Shown: in pieces, positions 1-8,314 of the stretch | Layout: every line of letters begins with the position of its first letter | How positions within the stretch are numbered: position 1 is the stretch's first letter | Assembly (NCBI GenBank): GCA_035567895.1 | Contig: DATMPC010000085.1 | Span: 62,001-126,000, forward strand | From: Terriglobales bacterium | GTDB lineage: Bacteria > Acidobacteriota > Terriglobia > Terriglobales > Acidobacteriaceae | Reading direction: 5' to 3' | DNA length: 64,000 nt | Notes under the pieces: generated by a model | The model's database searches: none | Told to the model about the DNA's origin: nothing | What the model saw: the letters and a program-made list of their open reading frames with translations, nothing else | Program-made: the position numbers and the translations under genes

Positions 1-1
1 G

Positions 2-1762
2 GATGTGGCGCGCGCACGCCGGTATCTCAGCACCGTCGCCGATCAACTGGCAACCGCCTATCCCGTAACCAGCGCCGGCAATAGCATCACGCTCACAACC
101 CTGGCGGACGAGCTTGGAAGAAAGATCGGCAAGGAGCCGATTCTTTTCACTTTTGCGCTGGTGGGATGCGTTTTGCTGCTCGCCTGCGCCAACGTCTCCA
201 ATCTGATTGTAGGTCGGGCCCTGCGGCGGCAACAGGAGATGGCCGTGCGCCTGGCGATGGGAGCCGGGCGATTTCGTCTGCTGCGCCAGCTTCTCACAGA
301 AAATCTCGTGCTGTTTCTCCTGGCGGGCGCACTGAGCGCGGCTTTCGCGGTCTGGGGTGTGCGCTGGATAGAGAACTCGTTATCGTACGAAGTCCGCGGA
401 TCTCTTCCGTATATGGGCGCGCTACGCGTGAACATGCCGACGTTGCTGTATGCATTCGCCGTCGCCGGGTTCACCGGAATCGTCTTCGGGTTTGCTCCCG
501 CCCTTCATTGCTGGCGGGTAGACGTGCATCGCGGACTGAAAGGGTCTTCGTCGCAGGCCTCCAGTGGTGAAAGCATCCGGCTGAAGAGCTTGCTGGTCGT
601 CCTGGAGATGTCGCTGGCACTGACCGTGGTGGTGGCTGCTGGGCTCCTGGTCAAGGGAATGACGAGAATCTACGCCGACGATCCTGGATTCAATCCCAGA
701 GGACTCATCACTGCGCGATTGTTGCTCTCTGACTCGAAGTACACCGACCTGCATCGCGCGCGCGCGTTCTTCGACGACCTCGTCGAGCGAATCGGATCGC
801 TGCCCGGCATACGAGGAGTCGCTGCCGCACAACTGGTCCCCTTCGATGGCAGATGGAGCGTTACCCCTTATACCCTCGAAGGTCAACCCGAGACCAGGGG
901 GGCAGCGCGCTATGACGTGATCCTCGACGCAGTAACTCCCGATTACTTTTCCGTTATGGGAATCACGCTTCTTCGTGGCCGATTCTTTTCTGAGCAGGAT
1001 AGGGAGGCTTCCGACGTGGTGGGAGTGATCAATCAGACCATGGCGCGCCGTCATTGGGCGGACGAAAACCCGATCGGCAAACGCATCCGGTTCGGGGGAT
1101 CGCTCAACAAGGTGTTCACGATCGTCGGCGTCGTCGGCGATACGGAAGGACAGAGCGAAAACAATATTCCCCGGCCACAGGCGTATATCCCTGCGCACCA
1201 GTCTTCCGCCCGCAGTATGACGCTCGTCATACGGCCCGACCTGGGCACACAGTCGAATGCCATTCCGCTGTTTGCCGCGGTGCGCCGGGCTACAAGGGAA
1301 GTCGATCCCGGCCAGGCCGTCTACAGCCTTCAGACCATGGAAGACCTCGAGTCGGATTGGTTCAACCCGATTCATGTTGCCGGGCAGATGATGATGCTGC
1401 TCGGCGGAATCGCCCTCATCCTGGCGGTAACCGGAATCTACAGCGTGATGGCATATGCGGTGGCTGCTCGCAGGAAGGAGTTCGGAATCCGGCTCGCGCT
1501 CGGCGCTGCTCCGCGCGATCTGCTTTCCATGGTAGTTGGTCAGGGCATGAAGCTCGCCGGTTTGGGGTTCGCGATCGGGTTGGCGGCGTCGTTAGCCGAG
1601 ACTCGGTTCATGTCGATGATCCTGTTCCACGTGAGTCCTACCGATCTGCCGACTTTTACGCTCACAAGCGTTTTGCTGCTTTTGGTTGCGACGCTTGCCT
1701 GCTATCTGCCGGCTCGGCAGGCCGCGAGCGTCGAACCGATGCGCGTGTTGCATCACGAGTAG
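2..1762 (+). CDS. ADOP-family ABC transporter permease (MacB/FtsX type), 5' truncated by the window
   Basis: The frame is open from the window edge, so the N-terminus lies outside; 586 residues are visible of a family usually 800-900 long. It is an integral membrane permease with FtsX-like modules: hydrophobic segments near residues 45-62, 95-120 and 150-170, a central periplasmic MacB-core-like stretch (about 240-430), then a terminal three-helix FtsX block (about 460-580) with the repeated signature RRKEFGIRLALGA. The earlier RRQQEMAVRLAMGAG is the duplicate of that motif, which is the mark of the acidobacterial duplicated orphan permeases. These are thought to work with a separately encoded ATPase or to act in export of peptides or lipids; no ATPase is visible. 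A TPR gene follows after 3 bp, suggesting co-transcription. Confidence 0.88.
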   Translation, partial: DVARARRYLSTVADQLATAYPVTSAGNSITLTTLADELGRKIGKEPILFTFALVGCVLLLACANVSNLIVGRALRRQQEMAVRLAMGAGRFRLLRQLLTENLVLFLLAGALSAAFAVWGVRWIENSLSYEVRGSLPYMGALRVNMPTLLYAFAVAGFTGIVFGFAPALHCWRVDVHRGLKGSSSQASSGESIRLKSLLVVLEMSLALTVVVAAGLLVKGMTRIYADDPGFNPRGLITARLLLSDSKYTDLHRARAFFDDLVERIGSLPGIRGVAAAQLVPFDGRWSVTPYTLEGQPETRGAARYDVILDAVTPDYFSVMGITLLRGRFFSEQDREASDVVGVINQTMARRHWADENPIGKRIRFGGSLNKVFTIVGVVGDTEGQSENNIPRPQAYIPAHQSSARSMTLVIRPDLGTQSNAIPLFAAVRRATREVDPGQAVYSLQTMEDLESDWFNPIHVAGQMMMLLGGIALILAVTGIYSVMAYAVAARRKEFGIRLALGAAPRDLLSMVVGQGMKLAGLGFAIGLAASLAETRFMSMILFHVSPTDLPTFTLTSVLLLLVATLACYLPARQAASVEPMRVLHHE

Positions 1763-1765
1763 ATC

Positions 1766-2848
1766 ATGCGTCTCCTCCCACTCGTCTTCGTGTTTGGTTT
1801 TGCTCTTGCGCTTTCTGCTCAGACGGCAGCGGCAGATGTCGAGACTCTGATGCGGAACGGCCACTGGAAGCGGGCGCGGCAAGCGGCCGAGGAGGATTAT
1901 CGGGAGCATTCCAAAGACGCGGCGGCGGCCTACCGGCTTGGCCGCGTTCGCCATGCATTCCTGAATCTCGAAGAGGCGATCAATTACGGCGAGTTGGCCG
2001 TCTCCCTCGATCCGAAGGTGGACGCTTATCACCGCGCGCTGGGCGAGGCCTATGAGGATCAAATCGGCCATGTTTCATTGTTCAAACAGCTTGGCTATTC
2101 GCGCAGGATTCGCGCCGAGCTTGATGCTGCTTCCGCGATTGCGCCAAAAGATCCTGACAACCTTAACGATCAGATCAATTACCTGCTGTACGCTCCAGGA
2201 ATTGCCGGCGGAGACAAGGGTAAGGCAGGGCAACTCGCCGGCGATCTGGTCCAGATCGATCCCGCTCGCGGCTATCTCGCACTCGCGCGCATTGCCCGAG
2301 AGCGGAAGGAGGAGGACAAGCTCGAGGGTTTCTATCAGGAAGCGGTAAAGGCGAATCCTCAGAATTACGAGGCTCGCCTGGCTCTGGCTACATTCTATTT
2401 TGAGCCTGCCCGTCGGAATCTGGCTCTAACGGAGCGGCACGCGAAGGCAGCGATAGAACTCAATCCCGATCGCATCGGCGGGTATCGCTGGCTGGCATCC
2501 GCGCTGGCATCGCAGCGGCGATTTGACGAAACCACCCAAGTCTTGTCGCGTGCCGAAGCCACCATCTCCGACGATCTCAGCCCGTATGTGTACGCAGGGC
2601 GAGCCCTGCTGCGAGACGCGATCGAGCTTCCGAGAGCAGAGAGCTTCTTGCAAAAGTACCTCACCGAAACCAAGGAGCCCGAAGCCGGTGCGCCGCTGTT
2701 GGCTGGCGCTCATTGGTCGCTCGGCCTTGTGTACGAGAAAGAAGGACGTTTGCCTGACGCGAAGAGCGAGCTTGAAACGGCGTTGCGCTTGAAACCAGAC
2801 TTCCAGCCGGCCAGGAAGGACCTGGATCGTTTGAAGCAGACACACTGA
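1766..2848 (+). CDS. Secreted TPR-repeat protein (paralogue 1 of 3)
   Basis: A 360-residue protein with a clear signal peptide (MRLLPLVFVFGFALALS...AAA, cleaved about residue 23), so periplasmic or exported. The rest is helical TPR repeats, with recognisable units near 60-120, 180-240 and the C-terminal 310-360 (LGLVYEKEGRLPDAKSELE). The block APGIAGGDKGKA around residue 148 recurs nearly unchanged in the protein at 46078-47178 and, more loosely, in that at 39900-40874. TPR proteins act as protein-binding scaffolds; the partner is unknown. The gene starts 3 bp after the permease stop, so the two are probably translated from one message. Function beyond TPR scaffold is not recognisable. Confidence 0.85.
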   Translation: MRLLPLVFVFGFALALSAQTAAADVETLMRNGHWKRARQAAEEDYREHSKDAAAAYRLGRVRHAFLNLEEAINYGELAVSLDPKVDAYHRALGEAYEDQIGHVSLFKQLGYSRRIRAELDAASAIAPKDPDNLNDQINYLLYAPGIAGGDKGKAGQLAGDLVQIDPARGYLALARIARERKEEDKLEGFYQEAVKANPQNYEARLALATFYFEPARRNLALTERHAKAAIELNPDRIGGYRWLASALASQRRFDETTQVLSRAEATISDDLSPYVYAGRALLRDAIELPRAESFLQKYLTETKEPEAGAPLLAGAHWSLGLVYEKEGRLPDAKSELETALRLKPDFQPARKDLDRLKQTH

Positions 2849-3238
2849 CCGTGTGCGAGGTGCCGGCGGCTCACGCACCCGGCGGCTATTCGCTCGCGAA
2901 CTCAGACACGATCGACATCAGCCGATCGGAATTCGTGCCGCGTCTCGCGGCACGGTGGGAATTTAGCCCGGCACAAAGTGCCGGGTAGCATTTGGAAATC
3001 GGAGCCGCGGAGGGGCGGCACTTGCTATGCCACGCGATCCAAAGATATTCCGTGCTTCCGCAATAACGCGTTCCATTCCTCGGTAAAACTCATCCTCTGA
3101 TGATGCTTCTGCTGATTGCGCCCTCGCCCGGCGTTGTTTATTTGCCGGCAACCCAACAACCCACGATCAATCTGAGTGTCTGAGTTACTTAGAGAGAACT
3201 CCGCCGCAGCTTCGTTGGGGAGAAGGGATATTCTCTTA
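2849..3238. other. Intergenic region without a supported gene
   Basis: Nearly 400 bp between the TPR gene and the outer-membrane barrel gene. It carries a short perfect hairpin (listed separately) and no reading frame that looks coding. A 62-codon minus-strand frame over 2963-3151 has no recognisable family features and overlaps the hairpin, so it was not called. Confidence 0.5.
2967..2985. repeat. Short perfect hairpin CCCGGCAC-AAA-GTGCCGGG
   Basis: Eight-base-pair GC-rich stem with a three-base loop, no following T-run, so it does not look like a standard intrinsic terminator. It resembles REP-like intergenic palindromes; that assignment is inference. Confidence 0.6.
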
Positions 3239-3859
3239 ATGGGAGGAGTTGTGAAAAGACTGTTTACTGTGCTCTTTTGGATTTCCTCAATGTCCCTGGT
3301 CAGCGGGCTTCATGCGCAACAACAGATCGATGCCCAATTCGGGATCAGTGGTATGAACGCGCCATCAGCTACTAACTTCGATTTGAACGACTTCAACCAC
3401 TCTCCACAATCGCTTAGCGGTGGCGTGTACCCGAGCTTTGCTGCCGATTTTATTCTCTTCCGCAATTTTGGCTTCAACGGGGAAGTCGCGTGGAGGGCCA
3501 CACGCGGCAACTATCAAGACGACCCCACGTCACCCTATCGGCCGATCTTCTACGATTTCAATGCGGTCTATGCCAAGAAGACTGGACGAGTTGGTTTTGT
3601 CGCCATGGGAGGAATCGGGGCGGAGAGCATTCGCTTTTACGGGAATTTTACTAATTGCAATAACTTTGGCCAGTGCACCAACTACGTGAGCAGCAACCAC
3701 TTCATGGGACACGTCGGAGGAGGGTTGCGGTTTTACCTGACAAACTCTGTTTACCTGGCTCCCGAAGCGCATGTGTATTTCGTGCACAACAACGTTGAAT
3801 TCACTTCGGCTCACGCTACACGCTATGGTGTGAACCTTGGATACACGTTCGGACGGTGA
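3239..3859 (+). CDS. Small outer-membrane beta-barrel protein
   Basis: About 206 residues. The start is uncertain between ATG 3239 (purine-rich GGGGAGAAGGGA about 10 bp upstream) and GTG 3251 (GGAGG only 3 bp away); both give a signal peptide ending ...SLVSGLHA. The mature part has alternating aromatic/hydrophobic beta strands (FGFNGEVAWRAT, GRVGFVAMGGIGAESIRFYG, GGGLRFYLTNSVYLAPEAHVYF) and ends YGVNLGYTFGR, with the terminal aromatic strand typical of OmpA-like or OMP_b-brl barrels. Two cysteines (NCNNFGQC) lie in one loop and could form a disulphide. Probably an eight-stranded barrel in the outer membrane; no specific role can be assigned. Confidence 0.78.
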   Translation: MGGVVKRLFTVLFWISSMSLVSGLHAQQQIDAQFGISGMNAPSATNFDLNDFNHSPQSLSGGVYPSFAADFILFRNFGFNGEVAWRATRGNYQDDPTSPYRPIFYDFNAVYAKKTGRVGFVAMGGIGAESIRFYGNFTNCNNFGQCTNYVSSNHFMGHVGGGLRFYLTNSVYLAPEAHVYFVHNNVEFTSAHATRYGVNLGYTFGR

Positions 3860-3939
3860 ATCGCGGGTTTAGTTTGTGAAAACGAAACGGGCCTGCCGCC
3901 ATTCCGAGGAATTAGAGCCAGATCATCGACAGGCTTTTC

Positions 3940-4104
3940 CTAACGCTTCCGCTTGCAGTCTTCAGGCTTCATCGGGACATGATCCACGATGAGGATTTCG
4001 CCTTCGCATTTCTGGCAGCTGCGCCAGGCCATGAAGGCCGAATCCTCGCTCATCCATGTGATGTTTGTTCCGCAGTAAGGGCAACGAAACGTTAGCTGCG
4101 CCAT
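3940..4104 (-). CDS. Small zinc-ribbon protein
   Basis: A 54-residue protein (start MAQLTFRCPYCG, chosen because the upstream extension is low in coding character). Two CxxC pairs, CPYC near residue 8 and CQKC near residue 34, form an obvious rubredoxin-like zinc ribbon; the tail is lysine/arginine rich (KPEDCKRKR). It is probably a metal-binding nucleic-acid or protein-binding module. Its start lies inside the end of the gene at 4092-4340 on the same strand (13-bp overlap), so the two are likely translationally coupled. Confidence 0.6.
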   Translation of the reverse strand: MAQLTFRCPYCGTNITWMSEDSAFMAWRSCQKCEGEILIVDHVPMKPEDCKRKR

Positions 4105-4340
4105 GAGCCACGATTGTAGGCGGCTTGACCTTCGCCTCCCATCAGCCTTTCGAGCACCTGCTGCGATAGCACCATAGCCTGCTCGTAGCTGGCGCACTTG
4201 ACAAGATCAATGACTGCGTTGGAACCCATGCGTTCAATAATGTAGTACCAGAAAGACTCTACGCTTGTGTGGTGCAGCACGTGAGCAGTGTAGTTGCCCA
4301 GCTGGTAACTGCTCGGCTGCGGCTGGCCGGAATCAGGCAC
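4092..4340 (-). CDS. Small conserved-looking protein of unknown function
   Basis: 82 residues, soluble, with a mixed composition typical of real coding sequence (YYIIERMGSNAVIDLVKCAS, then a helical EQAMVLSQQVLERLMGGEGQAA). No motif that I recognise. The gene immediately precedes and overlaps the zinc-ribbon gene on the minus strand. No strong ribosome binding site is visible. It belongs to the cluster of tiny genes between 3.9 and 6.8 kb. Confidence 0.5.
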   Translation of the reverse strand: MPDSGQPQPSSYQLGNYTAHVLHHTSVESFWYYIIERMGSNAVIDLVKCASYEQAMVLSQQVLERLMGGEGQAAYNRGSWRS

Positions 4341-4613
4341 TGCATGAGGTCAGTTGAGCCCAGCGGTGCCCAACCGCGCTGAGTTATGCCATTGCGCGCC
4401 CATTTGACCTTTCTGCTGAGAACGCACGCAGAGGATACCGATCGATGCCTATGAGGCTGAGCAAGCCCCAAGCCACCAGGGAAACACTTCTTGAGGGCTC
4501 CCAGGCAACCAGAGTCACTGATTGTGACATCTCACTACCGCTTTGGGGGTCTGTCTGGCCGAGATGACTGCCTTAGTGCTGAGGAATGCAACTTGCAAAG
4601 CGGAAAGCAGAAA

Positions 4614-4880
4614 GTGTGTGGAACGTCAAACGACTTTCAGACGGGCTCGCCCGTTCCAGAGAACGGCTTTTACCGGGTCCGGCACTCGCAGCATCGTCTT
4701 CCGAAAGAAGTCACTCTCCTCACTGGCCAACCGTTCCCACGATGCTCAAAATGTACCGAGCCCGTCTATTTCGAGTTAATACGTTCCGCTCGGTTCCTGG
4801 GAATGAATGGAAGCCGCTTCCAGATAACTCTGTACGAGCTTCCTGAACTTACTGACCGGGACGACCCCTTAGCCGCTTGA
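4614..4880 (+). CDS. Small CxxC-containing hypothetical protein
   Basis: 88 residues from GTG 4614, chosen because GGAAAG lies 6 bp upstream; the frame is open further up to TTG 4491, but that part has poor coding character. The core GFYRVRHSQHRLPKEVTLL followed by FPRCSKC and a beta-rich end (VYFELIRSARF...FQITLYELPEL) looks like a small zinc-binding fold, with the CxxC pair and two nearby histidines as candidate ligands. I recall proteins of this layout as small acidobacterial hypotheticals, but their function is unknown. It lies in the cluster of tiny genes. Confidence 0.55.
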   Translation: MCGTSNDFQTGSPVPENGFYRVRHSQHRLPKEVTLLTGQPFPRCSKCTEPVYFELIRSARFLGMNGSRFQITLYELPELTDRDDPLAA

Positions 4881-4929
4881 TCTCCGCCGTTTCCGCCCGC
4901 CAGGCGGATTCGACCAAGAGGGAGAGATT

Positions 4930-5127
4930 ATGATGACCACCGACTTGAGAATTGCAGAGCTGGAGGTTTACCTCAGCCTTCAGTTGACCCGCGCTGAGAA
5001 GCTCAAGAGGCTGATCCGTTACGCAAGCGACCGGCACCTCAAGATGCAACTCCAGCAGGAATCGGAGAATTTATTCGCAGAGACGAAGCGCCTTCAGGAA
5101 CACCTTGACGATCTGTCCAAGAGCTAG
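4930..5127 (+). CDS. Small coiled-coil protein
   Basis: 65 residues, preceded by a good ribosome binding site (GAGGGAGAGATT just before ATGATG). The whole chain is predicted helical with heptad-like leucines (IAELEVYLSLQL...AEKLKRLIRYAS...LQQESENLFAETKRLQEHLDDL). No signal peptide or membrane segment. It resembles in style the 63-residue coiled-coil product at 5446-5637. Unknown function; perhaps a dimerising adaptor. Confidence 0.6.
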   Translation: MMTTDLRIAELEVYLSLQLTRAEKLKRLIRYASDRHLKMQLQQESENLFAETKRLQEHLDDLSKS

Positions 5128-5145
5128 GCAGTCGATCCGACTAGC

Positions 5146-5403
5146 ATGAACTCTAAATTTGCCCTCTGGCCATCAACTGAAGACGTGCATTATCTGCCTA
5201 CGTTGCGACTGTTCTTTGACGGTGGCGTGACGAACGTCTACCGCCTGAACAGAAATGCCTGTGAATTTCGGACGAACGAAGGCCCGTGGCAAACGCTGGA
5301 TGATTCAGACCTTGCCATTCACTTTCGGTTCAATACGGAAGTCGCTCGTTGGTTGATAAAGCACTCGATAGAAGCCAACCCCTATGGCGGAAATACGCGG
5401 TAG
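5146..5403 (+). CDS. Small hypothetical protein
   Basis: 85 residues beginning 18 bp after the coiled-coil gene, so probably the same transcript. The sequence has short beta-like segments (LRLFFDGGVTNVYRLN, CEFRTNEGPWQTLDD) followed by a helix (FNTEVARWLIKHSIEANPYGG). No family recognised. The ribosome binding site is weak. Composition looks coding, but this remains a modest call. Confidence 0.45.
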   Translation: MNSKFALWPSTEDVHYLPTLRLFFDGGVTNVYRLNRNACEFRTNEGPWQTLDDSDLAIHFRFNTEVARWLIKHSIEANPYGGNTR

Positions 5404-5445
5404 GGGCAAAAAGTTCATTCCCACAATTGGCCGTAGAGAACGGAA

Positions 5446-5637
5446 ATGAAAAAGCCCCTGAAGCATCACATTACAGAGTTGAAGAAGCGCGTCCAGCAGC
5501 TTAGCCAAACTATGATGCAAGACCATATAACGCGCACGGAACGAAATCTGCTGGAAGCTGAACTACGGGTCGCGCAGCAGGCACTGGAACACTACGAGGA
5601 GGCCGTCAAGCTAGAGGCACAGCTACAGCGGCAGTAA
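5446..5637 (+). CDS. Small coiled-coil protein
   Basis: 63 residues, lysine- and glutamine-rich, almost entirely helical (HHITELKKRVQQLSQTM...RTERNLLEAELRVAQQALEHYEEAVKLEAQLQ). No membrane segment. It follows the gene ending at 5403 with a 42-bp gap, in a run of three small plus-strand genes (4930, 5146, 5446) of which two are coiled coils. Function unknown. Confidence 0.5.
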   Translation: MKKPLKHHITELKKRVQQLSQTMMQDHITRTERNLLEAELRVAQQALEHYEEAVKLEAQLQRQ

Positions 5638-5806
5638 TGAAGGAATCAATAGTTCGAAGCCGCGCGCCGAATTTGTCGAGCCGGTCAATAATTTCTGATT
5701 TTTCACTTGATAGATTTCACAACGAGGATTTGCTGGCCAGGGAGCGCGAGGTTGCGCCGGTGAGACGCCAGCCATCTTATGTAAGGGATCTATTCGCGTA
5801 AGCGAT

Positions 5807-5959
5807 CTATTCGCCCTCGGAAGGTTCTTTGCGCGGGTGCCTTTCGCGGCAGTGCTTCCGAAATCCTTCTTCGTTTGGTGGAAGGAAAAGGTTTTCGCAC
5901 TCTCTACACCAACCCTGCGTTGGTTCGCCTACCGCTTCAATTATTTTCCACTTTGCCAT
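5807..5959 (-). CDS. Small zinc-finger-like protein
   Basis: 50 residues from MAKWKIIEAVGEP; the frame is open further upstream but that stretch looks non-coding. It contains CRECENLF, then EGFRKHCRERH, i.e. C-x2-C followed by H-x-C and a final H, a plausible C2H2/C2HC finger (FRKHCRERHP is close to the helix of classical C2H2 fingers). It could bind DNA, RNA or protein. It is one of the tiny genes with metal-binding motifs in this region. Confidence 0.5.
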   Translation of the reverse strand: MAKWKIIEAVGEPTQGWCRECENLFLPPNEEGFRKHCRERHPRKEPSEGE

Positions 5960-6103
5960 GCGAGAGATTGCCACATGGCTTCCGGCCTGTCGTTGCCCGA
6001 GGGCAACAGAAAAACTTAGCCAACAGAAACCTAGTCTCAGTCTCCCCCACACGCGCCTGTGCGCCCATTTGACCTTCGCCTTGCATTCGCCTAGCCTGTT
6101 GCG

Positions 6104-6376
6104 ATGGAAGTGGGCGGCTACAAGGACGTTGCTGATTGGCCGAAGATGGGGCCCTCACTGCTGATTGCCACTGCGCTTATCGTCGCTATCCGGACCGCGA
6201 AATGGTCAGCAACAATCGATGCAAGAAACAGCAATTGCGAGCTGGACAAAGAAATCGACTTTGCCGCGAACCTCGCCCGGCGCGTTCTCTCAACGCTCAT
6301 GAAGTTGTCGCCTTCGATTTTCCCAAGCAGGAAAGAGCCCTGGTACAAAGCGACGAATGAAGATCATCCGGAGTGA
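6104..6376 (+). CDS. Small single-span membrane protein
   Basis: 90 residues. After a short charged N-terminus a hydrophobic helix (GPSLLIATALIVAIRTA, about 16-32) is followed by a soluble tail with a helix ELDKEIDFAANLARRVLSTLM and the end IFPSRKEPWYKATNEDHPE. I recognise the general layout as a recurrent small acidobacterial membrane protein but know of no function. The ribosome binding site is weak. Likely one transmembrane segment with the tail in the cytoplasm. Confidence 0.6.
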   Translation: MEVGGYKDVADWPKMGPSLLIATALIVAIRTAKWSATIDARNSNCELDKEIDFAANLARRVLSTLMKLSPSIFPSRKEPWYKATNEDHPE

Positions 6377-6499
6377 GAATCAAATCGGGAACGGGTTGCC
6401 TACTGTCAGAAATATCAGTCAAAAATTGTGCATTTTTTTATATTCCTATTCTGACTCTTTGCGTTATCTTGTTTGCTCGTTGTATTAAGGCAAGCCACC

Positions 6500-6769
6500 A
6501 TGCTGATAAAAATAAACGGACAGCCGCAGATGTCTTTTGAGCAATTCGAGGGAACTTTCAGGCAGGTGTTTGGAAGAGACATGACCGGAGACGAGCGCCG
6601 GTGGATTCAGTTGGCGGATTTCCTTGACAGTCAAACACCTGGACTCGAACGACGAACTTGCATTGTAGTGACGGCTGTATTTCCCGATAGCGAATTTGCT
6701 GCGTACAGTCCTAAGCCTGCCGATCAGCCAGCCAATAACACCCAGCGAAAGGTTGCCGGACAGAAATAG
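6500..6769 (+). CDS. Small hypothetical protein
   Basis: 89 residues from ATG 6500 (MLIKINGQPQMSFEQFEG); an in-frame start 27 bp upstream is possible. Soluble, with a helical middle (FEQFEGTFRQVFGRDMTGDERRWIQLADFLD) and a beta-like segment (RRTCIVVTAVFPD) before a disordered lysine-rich end. No family recognised. An AT-rich stretch just upstream (6420-6470) could hold its promoter. Last of the cluster of tiny genes. Confidence 0.45.
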   Translation: MLIKINGQPQMSFEQFEGTFRQVFGRDMTGDERRWIQLADFLDSQTPGLERRTCIVVTAVFPDSEFAAYSPKPADQPANNTQRKVAGQK

Positions 6770-7185
6770 ATGCCGGGTGTTCAGGATTCAGGCCAACGGT
6801 ATATAGCCGTCGCCTAGTTCGCACACGGAATGCGCGCGTCCTGTCCGCATTCAACCACCAGCCGTAAATACCAACCGCCCGGTTTGAAGAGATCCCATTA
6901 GCATGTTGCCACACAGACCGCCCTGCTGCCGCGGCCAGTCGACTTTCGGCACTTCGGCATTGCCTACCATTCAGCTGCTCGCGCGCTCTGATATAAGTCA
7001 GAATGGTTCAGCGACGTGACCTGTTCGTGACCTCCCCGAAGTGCTAGACTTTGGCCGATTGCTTCTAAGCACGACGCTGCCCTGGCGCAATGAGCAAGAC
7101 CACTCATCCGTACGATCCTATTAAGTCGAGCTCCAGCACGCGCCCGTTACTAAACCGGCCTTGACTCTTTGTGGGCGGAGGCTAC
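6770..7185. other. Intergenic region without a supported gene
   Basis: About 400 bp upstream of the response-regulator gene. I see no coding frame with recognisable features, no strong hairpin and no clear promoter motif. Confidence 0.4.
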
Positions 7186-8217
7186 TTGAGAGAGCCAACC
7201 AAACGGGTTCTCGTGGTTGATGATTACGAGGCTTGGCGTCGCTTTATCTGCAATGCGCTCCGCGAACGGGCGGAACTTCAGGTTGTTGGGGAAGCGTCGG
7301 ATGGTGCAGAAGCGATTCGGTTAGCGCAGGAACTAAAGCCGGACCTCATTCTGCTGGATATCGGACTTCCCACGCTGAATGGAATTGAGGCCGCTCGCCA
7401 AATCCGAGATCTCTCACCGGATTCCTGGATTCTCTTTGTGAGTGAACAACGCTCGCGGGATATCGCCGAAGCAGCATTGCGCGCGGGTGGGAACGGCTAC
7501 GTGTTTAAACCCGACGCAAACCGCGACCTGTTACCCGCCGTGGAAGCGGTTCTTCAGGGCAAGCGCTTCATTAGCGCCGGCCTCGGTCAGCACAGTCTTG
7601 AATCCAGCGATCAGGGTCTAAGTCCTGCTCACCGCAAGAATGTTGTCATCCCATTGCCGTTACCGAACGCAAAGGTCCCGGGCAGACATGAAGTGGTTTT
7701 TTATTCTGATGATCAGCATCTTGTGGACCATGTTGCACAGTCCATCGGAACCGCTCTCCGGAACGGCAGCGCCGCAATTGTTGGCGCCACTTCGTCACAT
7801 CTGGACAGCATTCTTGCAAGATTGCAGGCAAATGGTGTGGATCTCGGTGCTGCCATTGAACAGGGCAGGTATATCGCATTCAATGTCACCGACGCCGTTT
7901 CCACCTTTATGGTGAATGGCATCCTTGATCCGAATCGATTTTTAAAACTCTGGCGTGATCGCATTGCAACCTCCGCGAAAGCTACTAAGGACGAACACGC
8001 CCGTGTCGCAATTTTCGGAGAAGGTGTCAACTTGCTCTGGGCGCGAGGCGACACGGAGGCTGCAATTCAGGTGGAGAAGCTTTCGAATCAGCTCCTTGCC
8101 ACATACAACGTAGATATCCTCTGTGGCTATTCGCTCAGGGACGTTCAGGACGGTATGGAAGATGACACCTTCCAGCGTATCTGTGCGGAACACTCAGTGG
8201 TTCACAACTGGAACTGA
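7186..8217 (+). CDS. Response regulator with C-terminal MEDS sensory domain
   Basis: 343 residues from TTG 7186, preferred because GGAGG lies 4 bp upstream; the frame is also open from GTG 7171. Residues about 5-125 form a receiver domain: acidic pair VVDD near 11-13, phospho-acceptor Asp58 in ILLDIGLP, a switch Ser in LFVSE and the conserved Lys in VFKPD. Residues about 165-335 (EVVFYSDDQHLVDHVAQSIGTAL ...) match the MEDS domain (methanogen/methylotroph DcmR sensory). There is no DNA-binding output domain, so it likely signals through protein interaction or ligand binding. It is convergent with the histidine kinase gene 98 bp away, a natural candidate partner. Confidence 0.85.
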   Translation: MREPTKRVLVVDDYEAWRRFICNALRERAELQVVGEASDGAEAIRLAQELKPDLILLDIGLPTLNGIEAARQIRDLSPDSWILFVSEQRSRDIAEAALRAGGNGYVFKPDANRDLLPAVEAVLQGKRFISAGLGQHSLESSDQGLSPAHRKNVVIPLPLPNAKVPGRHEVVFYSDDQHLVDHVAQSIGTALRNGSAAIVGATSSHLDSILARLQANGVDLGAAIEQGRYIAFNVTDAVSTFMVNGILDPNRFLKLWRDRIATSAKATKDEHARVAIFGEGVNLLWARGDTEAAIQVEKLSNQLLATYNVDILCGYSLRDVQDGMEDDTFQRICAEHSVVHNWN

Positions 8218-8314
8218 GTCATCCAGTCGGTTGTCACGAAATCAGCCAAACGTCTTGGGAAGCAAAGAATCCTGCTGAGACCGAACCGGCCTGAGCCGCC
8301 GCACAATCCTCGGG

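Noticed and set aside
422-1375. Long minus-strand frame opposite the permease
   Set aside because: Composition is that of an antisense shadow of a GC-rich gene, and the plus-strand permease is certain.
2967-2985. Intrinsic terminator of the TPR gene
   Set aside because: The hairpin is strong but has no T-run and lies about 120 bp after the stop.
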